From Streptosporangiaceae bacterium (GTDB taxonomy: Bacteria; Actinomycetota; Actinomycetes; Streptosporangiales; Streptosporangiaceae): DNA of 12,081 bases. The position numbers and the translations under genes were made by a program. Positions 1 through 5,862 of the stretch are shown piece after piece. The notes beneath the pieces were generated by a model. It worked only from the letters and a program-made list of their open reading frames with translations. It did no database searches and had not been told where the DNA came from. The stretch covers positions 1-12,081 of the forward strand of contig JASIJN010000542.1 in NCBI GenBank assembly GCA_030050125.1, read 5' to 3'. Every line of letters starts with the position of its first letter. Position 1 is the stretch's first letter.

Positions 1-1
1 G

Positions 2-193
2 CCGGTCTTTGCCCTGGCGCGGCGGTCAACGCGCGTGCTGCCTGAACCCGTGCTGCCTGAACCCGTGCTGCCTGAACCAGTGACGCCTGCACCAGCCATG
101 GCAGATCACTATACGCAGCCGGATGCTGACCGGCCGATCGAGCCGAGTCTGCCCAAGGGCCGCAGCGGTCAGAGGGCGGCGTTCCCGCCCTGA
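2..193 (+). CDS. C-terminal end of an unidentified protein (partial, 5' end outside window)
   Basis: A + strand frame is open from the window edge and stops at TGA 191-193, giving about 63 residues. It reads PVFALARRSTR, then VLPEP three times, then VTPAP, then a hydrophilic tail ending AAFPP. The other two + frames have stops at 43 and 81. The opening Phe-Ala-Leu-Ala-Arg-Arg would suit the cytoplasmic end of a membrane protein, but no family can be named. The last 25 bases overlap the 3' end of the convergent tetR gene. The third codon position is less GC-rich than in the neighbours, partly because of the repeat. The start is not visible, so this could be a chance open frame. Confidence 0.4.
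   Translation, partial: PVFALARRSTRVLPEPVLPEPVLPEPVTPAPAMADHYTQPDADRPIEPSLPKGRSGQRAAFPP
35..94 (+). repeat. Four tandem copies of a 15-bp unit
   Basis: The unit GTGCTGCCTGAACCC occurs at 35-49 and again, identically, at 50-64. The third copy (65-79) has one change, and the fourth (80-94, GTGACGCCTGCACCA) has diverged further. Fifteen bases is a whole number of codons, and in the frame open to 193 the repeat encodes Val-Leu-Pro-Glu-Pro units. Copy number could therefore vary without breaking the frame, as in proline-rich linkers and tails. Confidence 0.9.
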
Positions 194-747
194 AGGAAGC
201 GCATCGCGGCGGCCACGGCCTCCTCGCGCTCGGCGCCCGGTTCGGTGTCGATGACTTCCATGGCGATCGCCGCGGCCGCGGCGGCCGCGATCCTTGGGCC
301 GACGGCACCGGGCGGGCTGCCGGTCTCGCCGGCGATCATGGCGGCGCCTTCGCGGATGGCCGCCGCCATCCGCGCTGTCCGCAGCGCCCCGAGGTCGGGA
401 TTGGCCTCGAACATGCGGCGCGCCAGCCGGTACATCTCCCGGTCCTCCGGCTCGGTCTGGCTGGCCAGCAGCCAGCGGCCGAAGACGTCGTGGAGCGTCT
501 CGCCGGGCTCCCGGTCCCGCAGCGCCGTGCTGAGGCTCGCCACCCCGTCACCGAACCGGGACAAGGCGATGTCCTGCTTGGCCGGGAAGTACATCGCGAC
601 GGTCCGCGGCGCGACCTCTGCCGCTTCGGCGATGTCGGCCACCGTGGTGGCGTCGTAGCCCCGCTCGGCGAACAGTTCGTAGGCGGCACGGATGATCGCC
701 GCCCGGCGGCGTGCCTTGCTGCGCTCTCTCAGCCCGATCTCAGCCAT
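169..747 (-). CDS. TetR/AcrR-family transcriptional repressor
   Basis: A 192-aa protein, a normal TetR length. Residues 1-60 form the DNA-binding domain: a basic start (RERSKARRRAAIIRAAYELF), then the helix-turn-helix around 32-54 (YDATTVADIAEAAEV, APRTVAMYF, PAKQDI). The remainder is the alpha-helical ligand-binding and dimerisation part, Ala-rich at 128-165. It is divergent from the DHA2 exporter gene and separated by 99 bp carrying a palindrome, so it most likely represses that operon, and itself, until a ligand binds. The start is ATG 745-747. An in-frame ATG at 760-762 would add MYTCR, but it sits inside the -10 element proposed here, and neither ATG has a Shine-Dalgarno sequence. Family assignment is firm; the ligand is unknown. 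Confidence 0.93.
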   Translation of the reverse strand: MAEIGLRERSKARRRAAIIRAAYELFAERGYDATTVADIAEAAEVAPRTVAMYFPAKQDIALSRFGDGVASLSTALRDREPGETLHDVFGRWLLASQTEPEDREMYRLARRMFEANPDLGALRTARMAAAIREGAAMIAGETGSPPGAVGPRIAAAAAAAIAMEVIDTEPGAEREEAVAAAMRFLQGGNAAL

Positions 748-780
748 GCGGCAAGTATACATCGGACAGCAAACTTGCAA
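747..780 (-). promoter_or_regulatory. Proposed tetR promoter, probably leaderless
   Basis: On the minus strand TATACT (759 down to 754) resembles a -10 box and TTGCAA (780 down to 775) a -35 box, with a 15-bp spacer (slightly short). The last base of the -10 lies six bases before the ATG at 747, which would put the transcription start on or next to the start codon. No Shine-Dalgarno sequence is seen upstream of that ATG, consistent with a leaderless message. This is inference from sequence only. Confidence 0.5.
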
Positions 781-794
781 TACACTGCAATTTT
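771..794. promoter_or_regulatory. Putative TetR operator (imperfect 24-bp palindrome)
   Basis: The core is TTGCA (775-779), six bases, TGCAA (786-790). It is flanked by AAA at 771-773 and TTT at 792-794, which also pair; nine of twelve symmetric positions match. It lies between the divergent tetR and exporter genes and overlaps the -35 elements proposed for both, the usual arrangement for a TetR protein controlling itself and a neighbouring exporter. A further GCAAG at 751-755 pairs with CTTGC at 774-778, so a second partial site is possible. Confidence 0.65.
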
Positions 795-804
795 GCGTTA
801 GGCT
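775..804 (+). promoter_or_regulatory. Proposed promoter of the exporter/CoA-transferase operon
   Basis: TTGCAA at 775-780 as -35 and TAGGCT at 799-804 as -10 (TAnnnT type) are separated by 18 bp. Transcription would start near 811, giving a leader of about 36 bases. A purine-rich GAAGGGA at 831-837 lies nine bases before the exporter ATG and can act as ribosome binding site; AGGA at 841-844 is too close. The -35 falls inside the palindrome assigned to TetR, so repressor binding would block it. Confidence 0.5.
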
Positions 805-846
805 GCGGGAAGAATCGGCTCGGCGGACCCGAAGGGATCCAGGACC

Positions 847-2421
847 ATGAACCACACCGCCGCACAGACCCCCGCGGCCTGGGCCAGGCCGGCGACGCCC
901 GACGCCCCGGACCCCCGGCGCTGGCTGATCCTGGCCGTCGTCTCGCTGGCCCAGCTGATGGTCGTGCTCGACGCCACGATCGTGAACATCGCGCTCCCCT
1001 CGGCACAGCGCGCCCTGCACTTCTCCGACCTCGAGCGTCAGTGGGTGATCACCGCCTATGCGCTCGCCTTCGGCAGCCTGCTGCTGCTCGGCGGCCGGCT
1101 CACCGACCTGATCGGCCGGAAGGCAACGTTCATCGCCGGGCTCACCGGTTTCGCGGCGGCGTCCGCGCTGGGCGGCGCGGCAGGCAGCTTCGGCCTGCTC
1201 GTTGCGGCGCGCGCCTGCCAGGGCGCCTTCGGCGCGCTGCTGGCCCCGGCCGCGCTGTCGCTGCTCACCATCACGTTCGCGGGCACCGGGGACCGGGGCA
1301 AGGCGTTCGGGGTGTTCGGCGCGATCGCCGGCGCCGGCGGCGCGGTCGGCCTGCTGCTCGGCGGCCTGCTGACCCAGTACCTGGACTGGCGCTGGTGCCT
1401 GTACGTCAACCTCGTCTTCGCGGCGATCGCGGGCGCCGGAGCGGTCGTTCTGCTGCGCCGGCAGCCGTCCGGGCAGTGGCCGCGGCTGGACCTGCCCGGG
1501 CTGGTGGCCGAGGCCGGCGGCATGTTCTGCATCGTCTACGGTTTCTCCAACGCCGCCAGCGATGGCTGGCACGCGCCGGCGACGTGGGGATTCCTGGTCG
1601 CGGGCGTGGCCTTGCTCGCGGCGTTCGGCTACATCGAGACGCGGGCCGGGCAGCCGCTGCTGCCGCTGCGGATCGTCCTGGACCGCAACCGGGCCGCCTC
1701 CTACCTGTCGATCCTGATCACCGGCGCGGGCATGTTCGGCATCTTCCTGTTCCTGACGTACTACCTGCAGGAGACGCTGGGGTTCAGCCCGGTCACGACC
1801 GGCGTGGCCTTCTTGCCCATGGTCGGCGCGATCATCGTGTGCGCGAACCTGGCCAACATCGTGCTGCTGCCGCGCATCGGGCCGAAGTTCCTTGTCGCGC
1901 CGGGGATGCTTGCCGCAGCGGCCGGCCTGGTGTGGCTGACCCGCATCGGCGTGCACTCCAGCTACGTCGCGGACGTCCTGCCGCCGCTGCTGGTCGCATC
2001 CGCCGGGCTCGGCTTCGTGATGTCGCCCTCGATGAACACCGGGACCGCCGGTGTCGCGGCATCGGATGCGGGCGTCGCCTCGGCGGTGGTGAACACCGGG
2101 CAACAGGTCGGCGGCTCGGTCGGCACGTCACTGCTCAACACCATGGCGGCCAGCGCCGCCGCCGGTTACCTGACCGCCCACCTCACCCCCCGGCTGATGG
2201 CCGACGGCCGCCCGGCACCCGCGCTGGCCGAACTAGCCCAGGTGCACAGCTACACCGTCGCGTTCTGGTGGGCGGCCGGCATGTTCATCGCCGGGGCCGT
2301 GCTCGCCGCCCTGCTCTTCCGTCGCGGCGCGCCCGCCGTCTCCGCGCCCGCCGTCATCGCGCACGCCGTCACCGCGCCCGCAGCGGCCACGGCCGCCCAG
2401 CCTGAGGGCGTGCTGTCATGA
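847..2421 (+). CDS. DHA2-family (EmrB/QacA-like) MFS drug exporter, 14 TM
   Basis: A 524-aa membrane protein, the usual length for 14-helix DHA2 exporters that expel drugs or metabolites using the proton gradient. Visible signatures are LDATIVNIALP (41-51, motif D1), GGRLTDLIGRK (82-92, motif A), the Gly-rich helix GAIAGAGGAVGLLLGG (158-173, antiporter motif C region) and the family-typical WRWCLYVN (181-188). Hydrophobic segments continue to about residue 490, and the last 30 residues are an Ala/Pro/Val-rich tail. It is the first gene of a + strand operon under the divergent TetR regulator. Its stop overlaps the next start as ATGA (2418-2421), so the two are probably translationally coupled. 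The class is firm; the substrate cannot be read from sequence. Confidence 0.95.
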   Translation: MNHTAAQTPAAWARPATPDAPDPRRWLILAVVSLAQLMVVLDATIVNIALPSAQRALHFSDLERQWVITAYALAFGSLLLLGGRLTDLIGRKATFIAGLTGFAAASALGGAAGSFGLLVAARACQGAFGALLAPAALSLLTITFAGTGDRGKAFGVFGAIAGAGGAVGLLLGGLLTQYLDWRWCLYVNLVFAAIAGAGAVVLLRRQPSGQWPRLDLPGLVAEAGGMFCIVYGFSNAASDGWHAPATWGFLVAGVALLAAFGYIETRAGQPLLPLRIVLDRNRAASYLSILITGAGMFGIFLFLTYYLQETLGFSPVTTGVAFLPMVGAIIVCANLANIVLLPRIGPKFLVAPGMLAAAAGLVWLTRIGVHSSYVADVLPPLLVASAGLGFVMSPSMNTGTAGVAASDAGVASAVVNTGQQVGGSVGTSLLNTMAASAAAGYLTAHLTPRLMADGRPAPALAELAQVHSYTVAFWWAAGMFIAGAVLAALLFRRGAPAVSAPAVIAHAVTAPAAATAAQPEGVLS

Positions 2422-3872
2422 CGGACACCGGCATCCGCACGCGCGCTGGCCAGGCCGTCACGGCCTTCGACCCGCTGGCCGCCCTCGACGCCCTGCTCTC
2501 AGACGTCGGGCTCTCCAGCACGGCAACGGGCGGGAGGATATCGTTCGCCGGCCAGGATCCGATCCTGCCCGCCGCGCACCGCCTCGGTGCCTGCATCGGC
2601 CTCCCCATCATGGCGAACGCCGTGGCGGCGGTCGCCTTCCACCGGCGCCGCGGTGGCCCGGTGCAGGACCTGGAACTGGACCTGCGCCAGGCCGTGCACG
2701 GCATCAACCCGGCCGCGTTCTGGCATCCCTCCCTGAACGGCCAGCCCGCCCCGCATCCGCTCGTCCTGGACAACCCGTTCCTGCTCGCCCCGTACCGCAC
2801 GGCGGACGGCCGGTGGATCATGGCATCCGGGGTCTACCCGCACCTGGCCGCGAAGTGGTGCCGGTTCCTTGACGTCCCGCCCGACGGCGCCAAGGTCGCC
2901 CGCGCCATCGCCAGGTGGGACGCGGCCGGCCTGGAGGAGGCGGCGAACGCCTCGGGCCTGCCCGCCTGCGTGGTGCGATCCCCGGGAGAATGGCTGGCGC
3001 ACGAGCAGGGAGCGCTGCTGGCAAGCCAGCCGGTGATCGGCCTGCGGCGGGTCGGCGACGCCCCGGCCCGCGACTTCGGCCAGGCGCCGAGGCCGTTCGC
3101 CGGCCTGCGCGTGCTGTCGTTCACCCAGGCCGTCGCCGGTCCCACCGTGGGCCGCACGCTGGCCGAGCACGGCGCGCAGGTGCTGTGCGCGACCCGGCCG
3201 AACGACTACGAGCACGAGTTCATCTATGCCGAGGCCAACGTCGGCTCCCGCAGCGCGTACATCGACCTGGGGACCCCGGACGGGCAGAGCCGGGCGGCCG
3301 CCCTGCTGCCCGCCGCCGATGTCGTGGTCAACAACCACCGCGGCGGCGCGCTGGAACGCCAGGGCCTGGACCCGGGCCGGCTCGCGCGGACGTATCCGGG
3401 CCTGGTGTATGTCTCGGTCACCTGCTACGGGTCGCGCGGGCCCTGGGCGCGGCGCGGCGGCTTCGACATGGACGCCTCGGCAGCCTCGGGGCTGATGACG
3501 ATCGAGGGAACCGAGGCCGAGCCCCGGCTGCCCGTGACCGGGCTATTGAACGATTACGTCACGGGCTACCTGGGAGCCGTCGGCGTCGCCGCCGCCCTGG
3601 TCAAACGCGCCACGGAGGGCGGCTCGTGGCACGTTACGGTGAACCTGACCCGGGCTGCCATGTGGTGCGGCTCCCTCGGCGTCGTCGACCCGGCGCTGGC
3701 CGGCCGCGACCGGGAGCACAGCCCGCGCGAGCCGGCCGCCTATGACGCCCCCAGCCCACTCGGCGACCTCCACATGCTCGCGCCGCCGGTCCGGTTCTCC
3801 GTCACGGCGCCCGCCTGGCCGGCCCCCCCGCTTGTCCCCAGAGGCTCGAGCCGAGCCGAATGGCTGGGCTGA
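2418..3872 (+). CDS. CaiB/BaiF-type (class III) CoA-transferase family protein, apparently permuted
   Basis: A 484-aa protein. Family members move CoA between carboxylic acids through an aspartyl-CoA intermediate in the cytoplasm. Residues 226-420 resemble the usual N-terminal half: PFAGLRVLSFTQAVAGP (226-242), AADVVVNNHRGG (299-310), YPGLVYVSVTCYGSRGPWA (326-344), then GGFDMDASAASGLM (347-360), where D350 aligns with the catalytic Asp. Residues 55-225 resemble what normally follows: a helix before RRRGGPVQDLELDLRQA, then PYRTADGRWIMASG (125-138) and GLPACVVRSPGEWL (180-193). The halves therefore run C-like then N-like. The exporter gene upstream overlaps by ATGA. An acyl-CoA substrate related to the exporter's cargo is possible but unproven. 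Membership is well supported; activity and substrate are not. Confidence 0.85.
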   Translation: MTDTGIRTRAGQAVTAFDPLAALDALLSDVGLSSTATGGRISFAGQDPILPAAHRLGACIGLPIMANAVAAVAFHRRRGGPVQDLELDLRQAVHGINPAAFWHPSLNGQPAPHPLVLDNPFLLAPYRTADGRWIMASGVYPHLAAKWCRFLDVPPDGAKVARAIARWDAAGLEEAANASGLPACVVRSPGEWLAHEQGALLASQPVIGLRRVGDAPARDFGQAPRPFAGLRVLSFTQAVAGPTVGRTLAEHGAQVLCATRPNDYEHEFIYAEANVGSRSAYIDLGTPDGQSRAAALLPAADVVVNNHRGGALERQGLDPGRLARTYPGLVYVSVTCYGSRGPWARRGGFDMDASAASGLMTIEGTEAEPRLPVTGLLNDYVTGYLGAVGVAAALVKRATEGGSWHVTVNLTRAAMWCGSLGVVDPALAGRDREHSPREPAAYDAPSPLGDLHMLAPPVRFSVTAPAWPAPPLVPRGSSRAEWLG

Positions 3873-3900
3873 TCCGCGCGGACCGCCGCGCCGCCGACGT

Positions 3901-3930
3901 CTGAGCCGCCCGGGCGGCGGCGGATATCCT
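3901..3930 (+). promoter_or_regulatory. Weak candidate promoter for the small downstream frame
   Basis: TATCCT at 3925-3930 fits a TAnnnT -10 and CTGAGC at 3901-3906 is a poor -35 (three of six bases match TTGACA), with an 18-bp spacer. The -10 ends seven bases before ATG 3938, which would make that gene leaderless. This agrees with the lack of a clear Shine-Dalgarno sequence there. Confidence 0.25.
3905..3918. repeat. GC-rich palindrome after the CoA-transferase gene
   Basis: GCCGCCCGGGCGGC is a perfect 14-bp palindrome 32 bases past the CoA-transferase stop. It could fold into a short hairpin and help terminate the + strand operon, but there is no T-tract. It also lies where the promoter of the small downstream frame would be. 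Confidence 0.3.
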
Positions 3931-3937
3931 GAATGAC

Positions 3938-4282
3938 ATGGACAGCCGGGCGAGCGACAAAATCCCCGGTGCCAGGGTGCGCTTCAGGCGACGCGAATCA
4001 GCCCGGCCCTCATCCGATGCCAGGCCAAGGGAATGGCTGGCGCTGGCCGACGGCGCTGTGCAGGAAGCGAAAACCGAAGGGCATGCTCTTGCCCTGGTCG
4101 GAGAGCCGCTGCCGTACCATCCGGGCCGGGCTGAACGGCGCAGCGGCAAACCCGCCGAGGTCATAACCTCCGACCGCGTGCCCAATTCATGCACCTGCTC
4201 GTGGGCATATTCTGCGGGCAAGCTGACCTTGAAGCACTATAACGCGGCATGTCCGGTGCACCCCGCGACCCTAGGCGCCTAG
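3938..4282 (+). CDS. Possible small hypothetical protein with C-terminal CxC...CxxH motif
   Basis: A 114-aa frame in the gap between convergent operons. The first half is Arg-rich and basic. The middle (REWLALADGAVQEAKTEGH) looks like an ordinary helix. Near the C-terminus are CTCSWAYSAGKLTLK, then AACPVH, so Cys-X-Cys is followed about 20 residues later by Cys-X-X-His, a plausible metal-binding arrangement. Only ATG 3938 is available as start, because an in-frame TGA lies at 3902 with no alternative between. Codon third positions are less GC-rich than in the neighbours, which weakens the case. The opposite-strand frame over the same bases looks less protein-like. No family recognised. Confidence 0.42.
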   Translation: MDSRASDKIPGARVRFRRRESARPSSDARPREWLALADGAVQEAKTEGHALALVGEPLPYHPGRAERRSGKPAEVITSDRVPNSCTCSWAYSAGKLTLKHYNAACPVHPATLGA

Positions 4283-4286
4283 CGCC
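4271..4286. repeat. Overlapping palindromes at the convergent gene ends
   Basis: CTAGGCGCCTAG (4271-4282) is a perfect 12-bp palindrome. It overlaps an alternative hairpin, GGCGC (4274-4278), CTA, GCGCC (4282-4286). The site contains the stop of the small + strand frame and lies about 30 bases beyond the stop of the minus-strand DUF3533 gene, so a two-way terminator role is possible. There is no T-tract on either side, so this is weak. Confidence 0.3.
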
Positions 4287-4316
4287 GGAAATGCCGCACA
4301 TACCATGACCGACCCG

Positions 4317-5771
4317 TCATGCTTTCCCGGGTCCGTCGGTTCCGGCCGGCCCGTCGGCTCCGCCTTCTTTCGGCTGACCGGGGTCCGGGTCGGTCCGGGC
4401 GGTTTGGGCATATCCGGCTTTGTAGCTCTCGACGGACTTGCTCACATACGCGAGGAGATCGGGCTGAATGCGGTAAAGGCGCCTGCGGTCGTACCACGTC
4501 ACGACGGCGGAGCCCAGGACGAGCCAGAAGATCAGGCCGAGGGCGGCGGCGACGGTTCCCCGGGTGAGGCCGGCGTCGCCCTTGGCGCCGAAATACAAGA
4601 TCGACCGGGTACCGTCCTGCACCTGGCGCAGCGGTTCTACGTAGCTCAGCGCGCGATCGAAGGCGGGCAGCGCCTCCACCGGGACGATGGCTCCGGCCGA
4701 GGCCAGGCCCGCGTAGACGAACACCAGTATGCCGATCAGCTGCCCGTAGCCCCCGGCCACGGCGAACAGCGCGATCATGCCGGCGCCGACGCTGGCCGCG
4801 CACAGCCAGGTATAGGCCCACAGCAGCGCCGGATACGGCGCGTCCATGCCCAGTCCCCAGACCGCCACCGCGAGCATCACCACGGTCAGCACGGCCGTGA
4901 GCACCCCGACGATGGCCCATTTGATCAGCAAGGTCTGCCACCTGTTGATCGGCACCGGCTGGCGCTGGCGCCAGCGGGGCCCCGCCTCGGTGGTGGCGTA
5001 GCCGAGCGCGGAGTCCACGACGGAGTTCACGATCGTCGCGCCCAAGAACCCGCACATGATCGTCAGCAGCGCTATGTAGAACGCGCTCGTCCCCAGGGCT
5101 GAGTTCGCCGGCAAGGGATCGTACGGGGCGGTCGTCACCGTGACCGGGTTGGCCAGGAGCACGCTGGTCGCGCCCGTCCGCGCACCGGGGGGAACGAGGG
5201 CGGTCAGGTGCTGGCCGATCCGGCGAGACGCCACCGCCAGCGCGGGCTGCAAGATCCCCGCGGCCAGGCTGGCCCCGGTCGTGCCGGCCCGCTGATTGGT
5301 CAAGATCTCCACCTGCGGGGCGGCACTGGCCGCGGGCTTGGCCGCGTCGAGGCCCGCCACATTCAGCAGGCTCGCGGAGAAGCCCGGGGGTATCACCACC
5401 GCCGCGTACAGGCCGTCGCGGCCCATGGCCTGCTCCGCCTGGGCCAGCGTCGACACCTGCAGGTGAAGCCGGCCCGACACCGCCGGACTGGCCAGCAGGC
5501 CGGCCTGGACCTGCCGTCCGACCTCGAGGCGCTGCGAGCCGACCGCGGCGCCCCGGTCCTGATTGACCACCGCTACCGGCAGGCCGTGCAGGTGGGCCAG
5601 CGGGTCGACCAGCGACGAGATGTACAGCGAGGTCATGGCCGCGATGACCAGGGACGCCAGAATCAGGGGGACCATCCATATCGCCCGGACCCGCAAGATC
5701 TGGCTGGCCCGGACCGGCATCCGCGGGTCCGGCCCCCGGCGGGGAGAGGCGGGTGAGGAATCGGCGCTCAC
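4317..5771 (-). CDS. DUF3533 / YhgE-Pip-like ABC-2-type membrane protein
   Basis: A 484-aa membrane protein. After a basic cytoplasmic start comes TM1 (about 31-52), then a long extracytoplasmic region opening with LPVAVVNQDRGA (64-75), the phrase typical of YhgE/Pip and DUF3533 proteins. Five more hydrophobic segments follow near 229-250, 281-307, 316-340, 343-365 and 405-427, ending in a hydrophilic Pro/Gly tail. One TM, a large outer domain, then a C-terminal TM block resembles ABC-2 permease subunits, yet no ATPase gene is adjacent. The start is GTG 5769-5771 with AGGAGG five bases upstream; ATG 5718-5720 lacks a comparable site. As last gene of the biosynthetic operon, it may act in export or envelope self-protection (inference). 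Confidence 0.82.
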   Translation of the reverse strand: MSADSSPASPRRGPDPRMPVRASQILRVRAIWMVPLILASLVIAAMTSLYISSLVDPLAHLHGLPVAVVNQDRGAAVGSQRLEVGRQVQAGLLASPAVSGRLHLQVSTLAQAEQAMGRDGLYAAVVIPPGFSASLLNVAGLDAAKPAASAAPQVEILTNQRAGTTGASLAAGILQPALAVASRRIGQHLTALVPPGARTGATSVLLANPVTVTTAPYDPLPANSALGTSAFYIALLTIMCGFLGATIVNSVVDSALGYATTEAGPRWRQRQPVPINRWQTLLIKWAIVGVLTAVLTVVMLAVAVWGLGMDAPYPALLWAYTWLCAASVGAGMIALFAVAGGYGQLIGILVFVYAGLASAGAIVPVEALPAFDRALSYVEPLRQVQDGTRSILYFGAKGDAGLTRGTVAAALGLIFWLVLGSAVVTWYDRRRLYRIQPDLLAYVSKSVESYKAGYAQTARTDPDPGQPKEGGADGPAGTDGPGKA

Positions 5772-5845
5772 GGCAGCCTCCTCTCTGCGGCATGGTAGCG
5801 CCTACCTGCACACGATCTTCCCCGCTCGCACCTCCTCCTCGCATG

Positions 5846-5859
5846 CCGGGGTACCCCGG
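5846..5859. repeat. Short palindrome just after the radical SAM gene
   Basis: CCGGGGTACCCCGG is a perfect 14-bp palindrome beginning three bases past the radical SAM stop on the minus strand, in the 91-bp gap before the DUF3533 gene. It could form a five-pair hairpin with a GTAC loop. Without a T-tract it is at most an attenuator or mRNA-end stabiliser. Confidence 0.3.
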
Positions 5860-5862
5860 GCG

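Noticed and set aside
748..2103. A minus-strand frame stays open from tetR back across the exporter gene, giving a 644-codon frame.
   Set aside because: The upstream 450 codons lie antisense to an unmistakable MFS protein, are full of Arg/Gly/Ala/Gln low-complexity sequence, and show no domain. The real product begins at the TetR start near 747.
711..2405. A 564-codon + strand frame overlapping the exporter.
   Set aside because: Its translation is Arg/Pro/Ala-rich with no hydrophobic pattern; it is a GC-driven shadow of the exporter frame.
3802..4221. A 139-codon minus-strand frame opposite the small + strand frame.
   Set aside because: Ser/Arg/Ala-rich with no motif, and it overlaps the end of the CoA-transferase; the + strand frame is the better candidate.
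5846..5859. Rho-independent terminator after the radical SAM gene.
   Set aside because: The palindrome is short and not followed by a T-tract; listed only as a palindrome.
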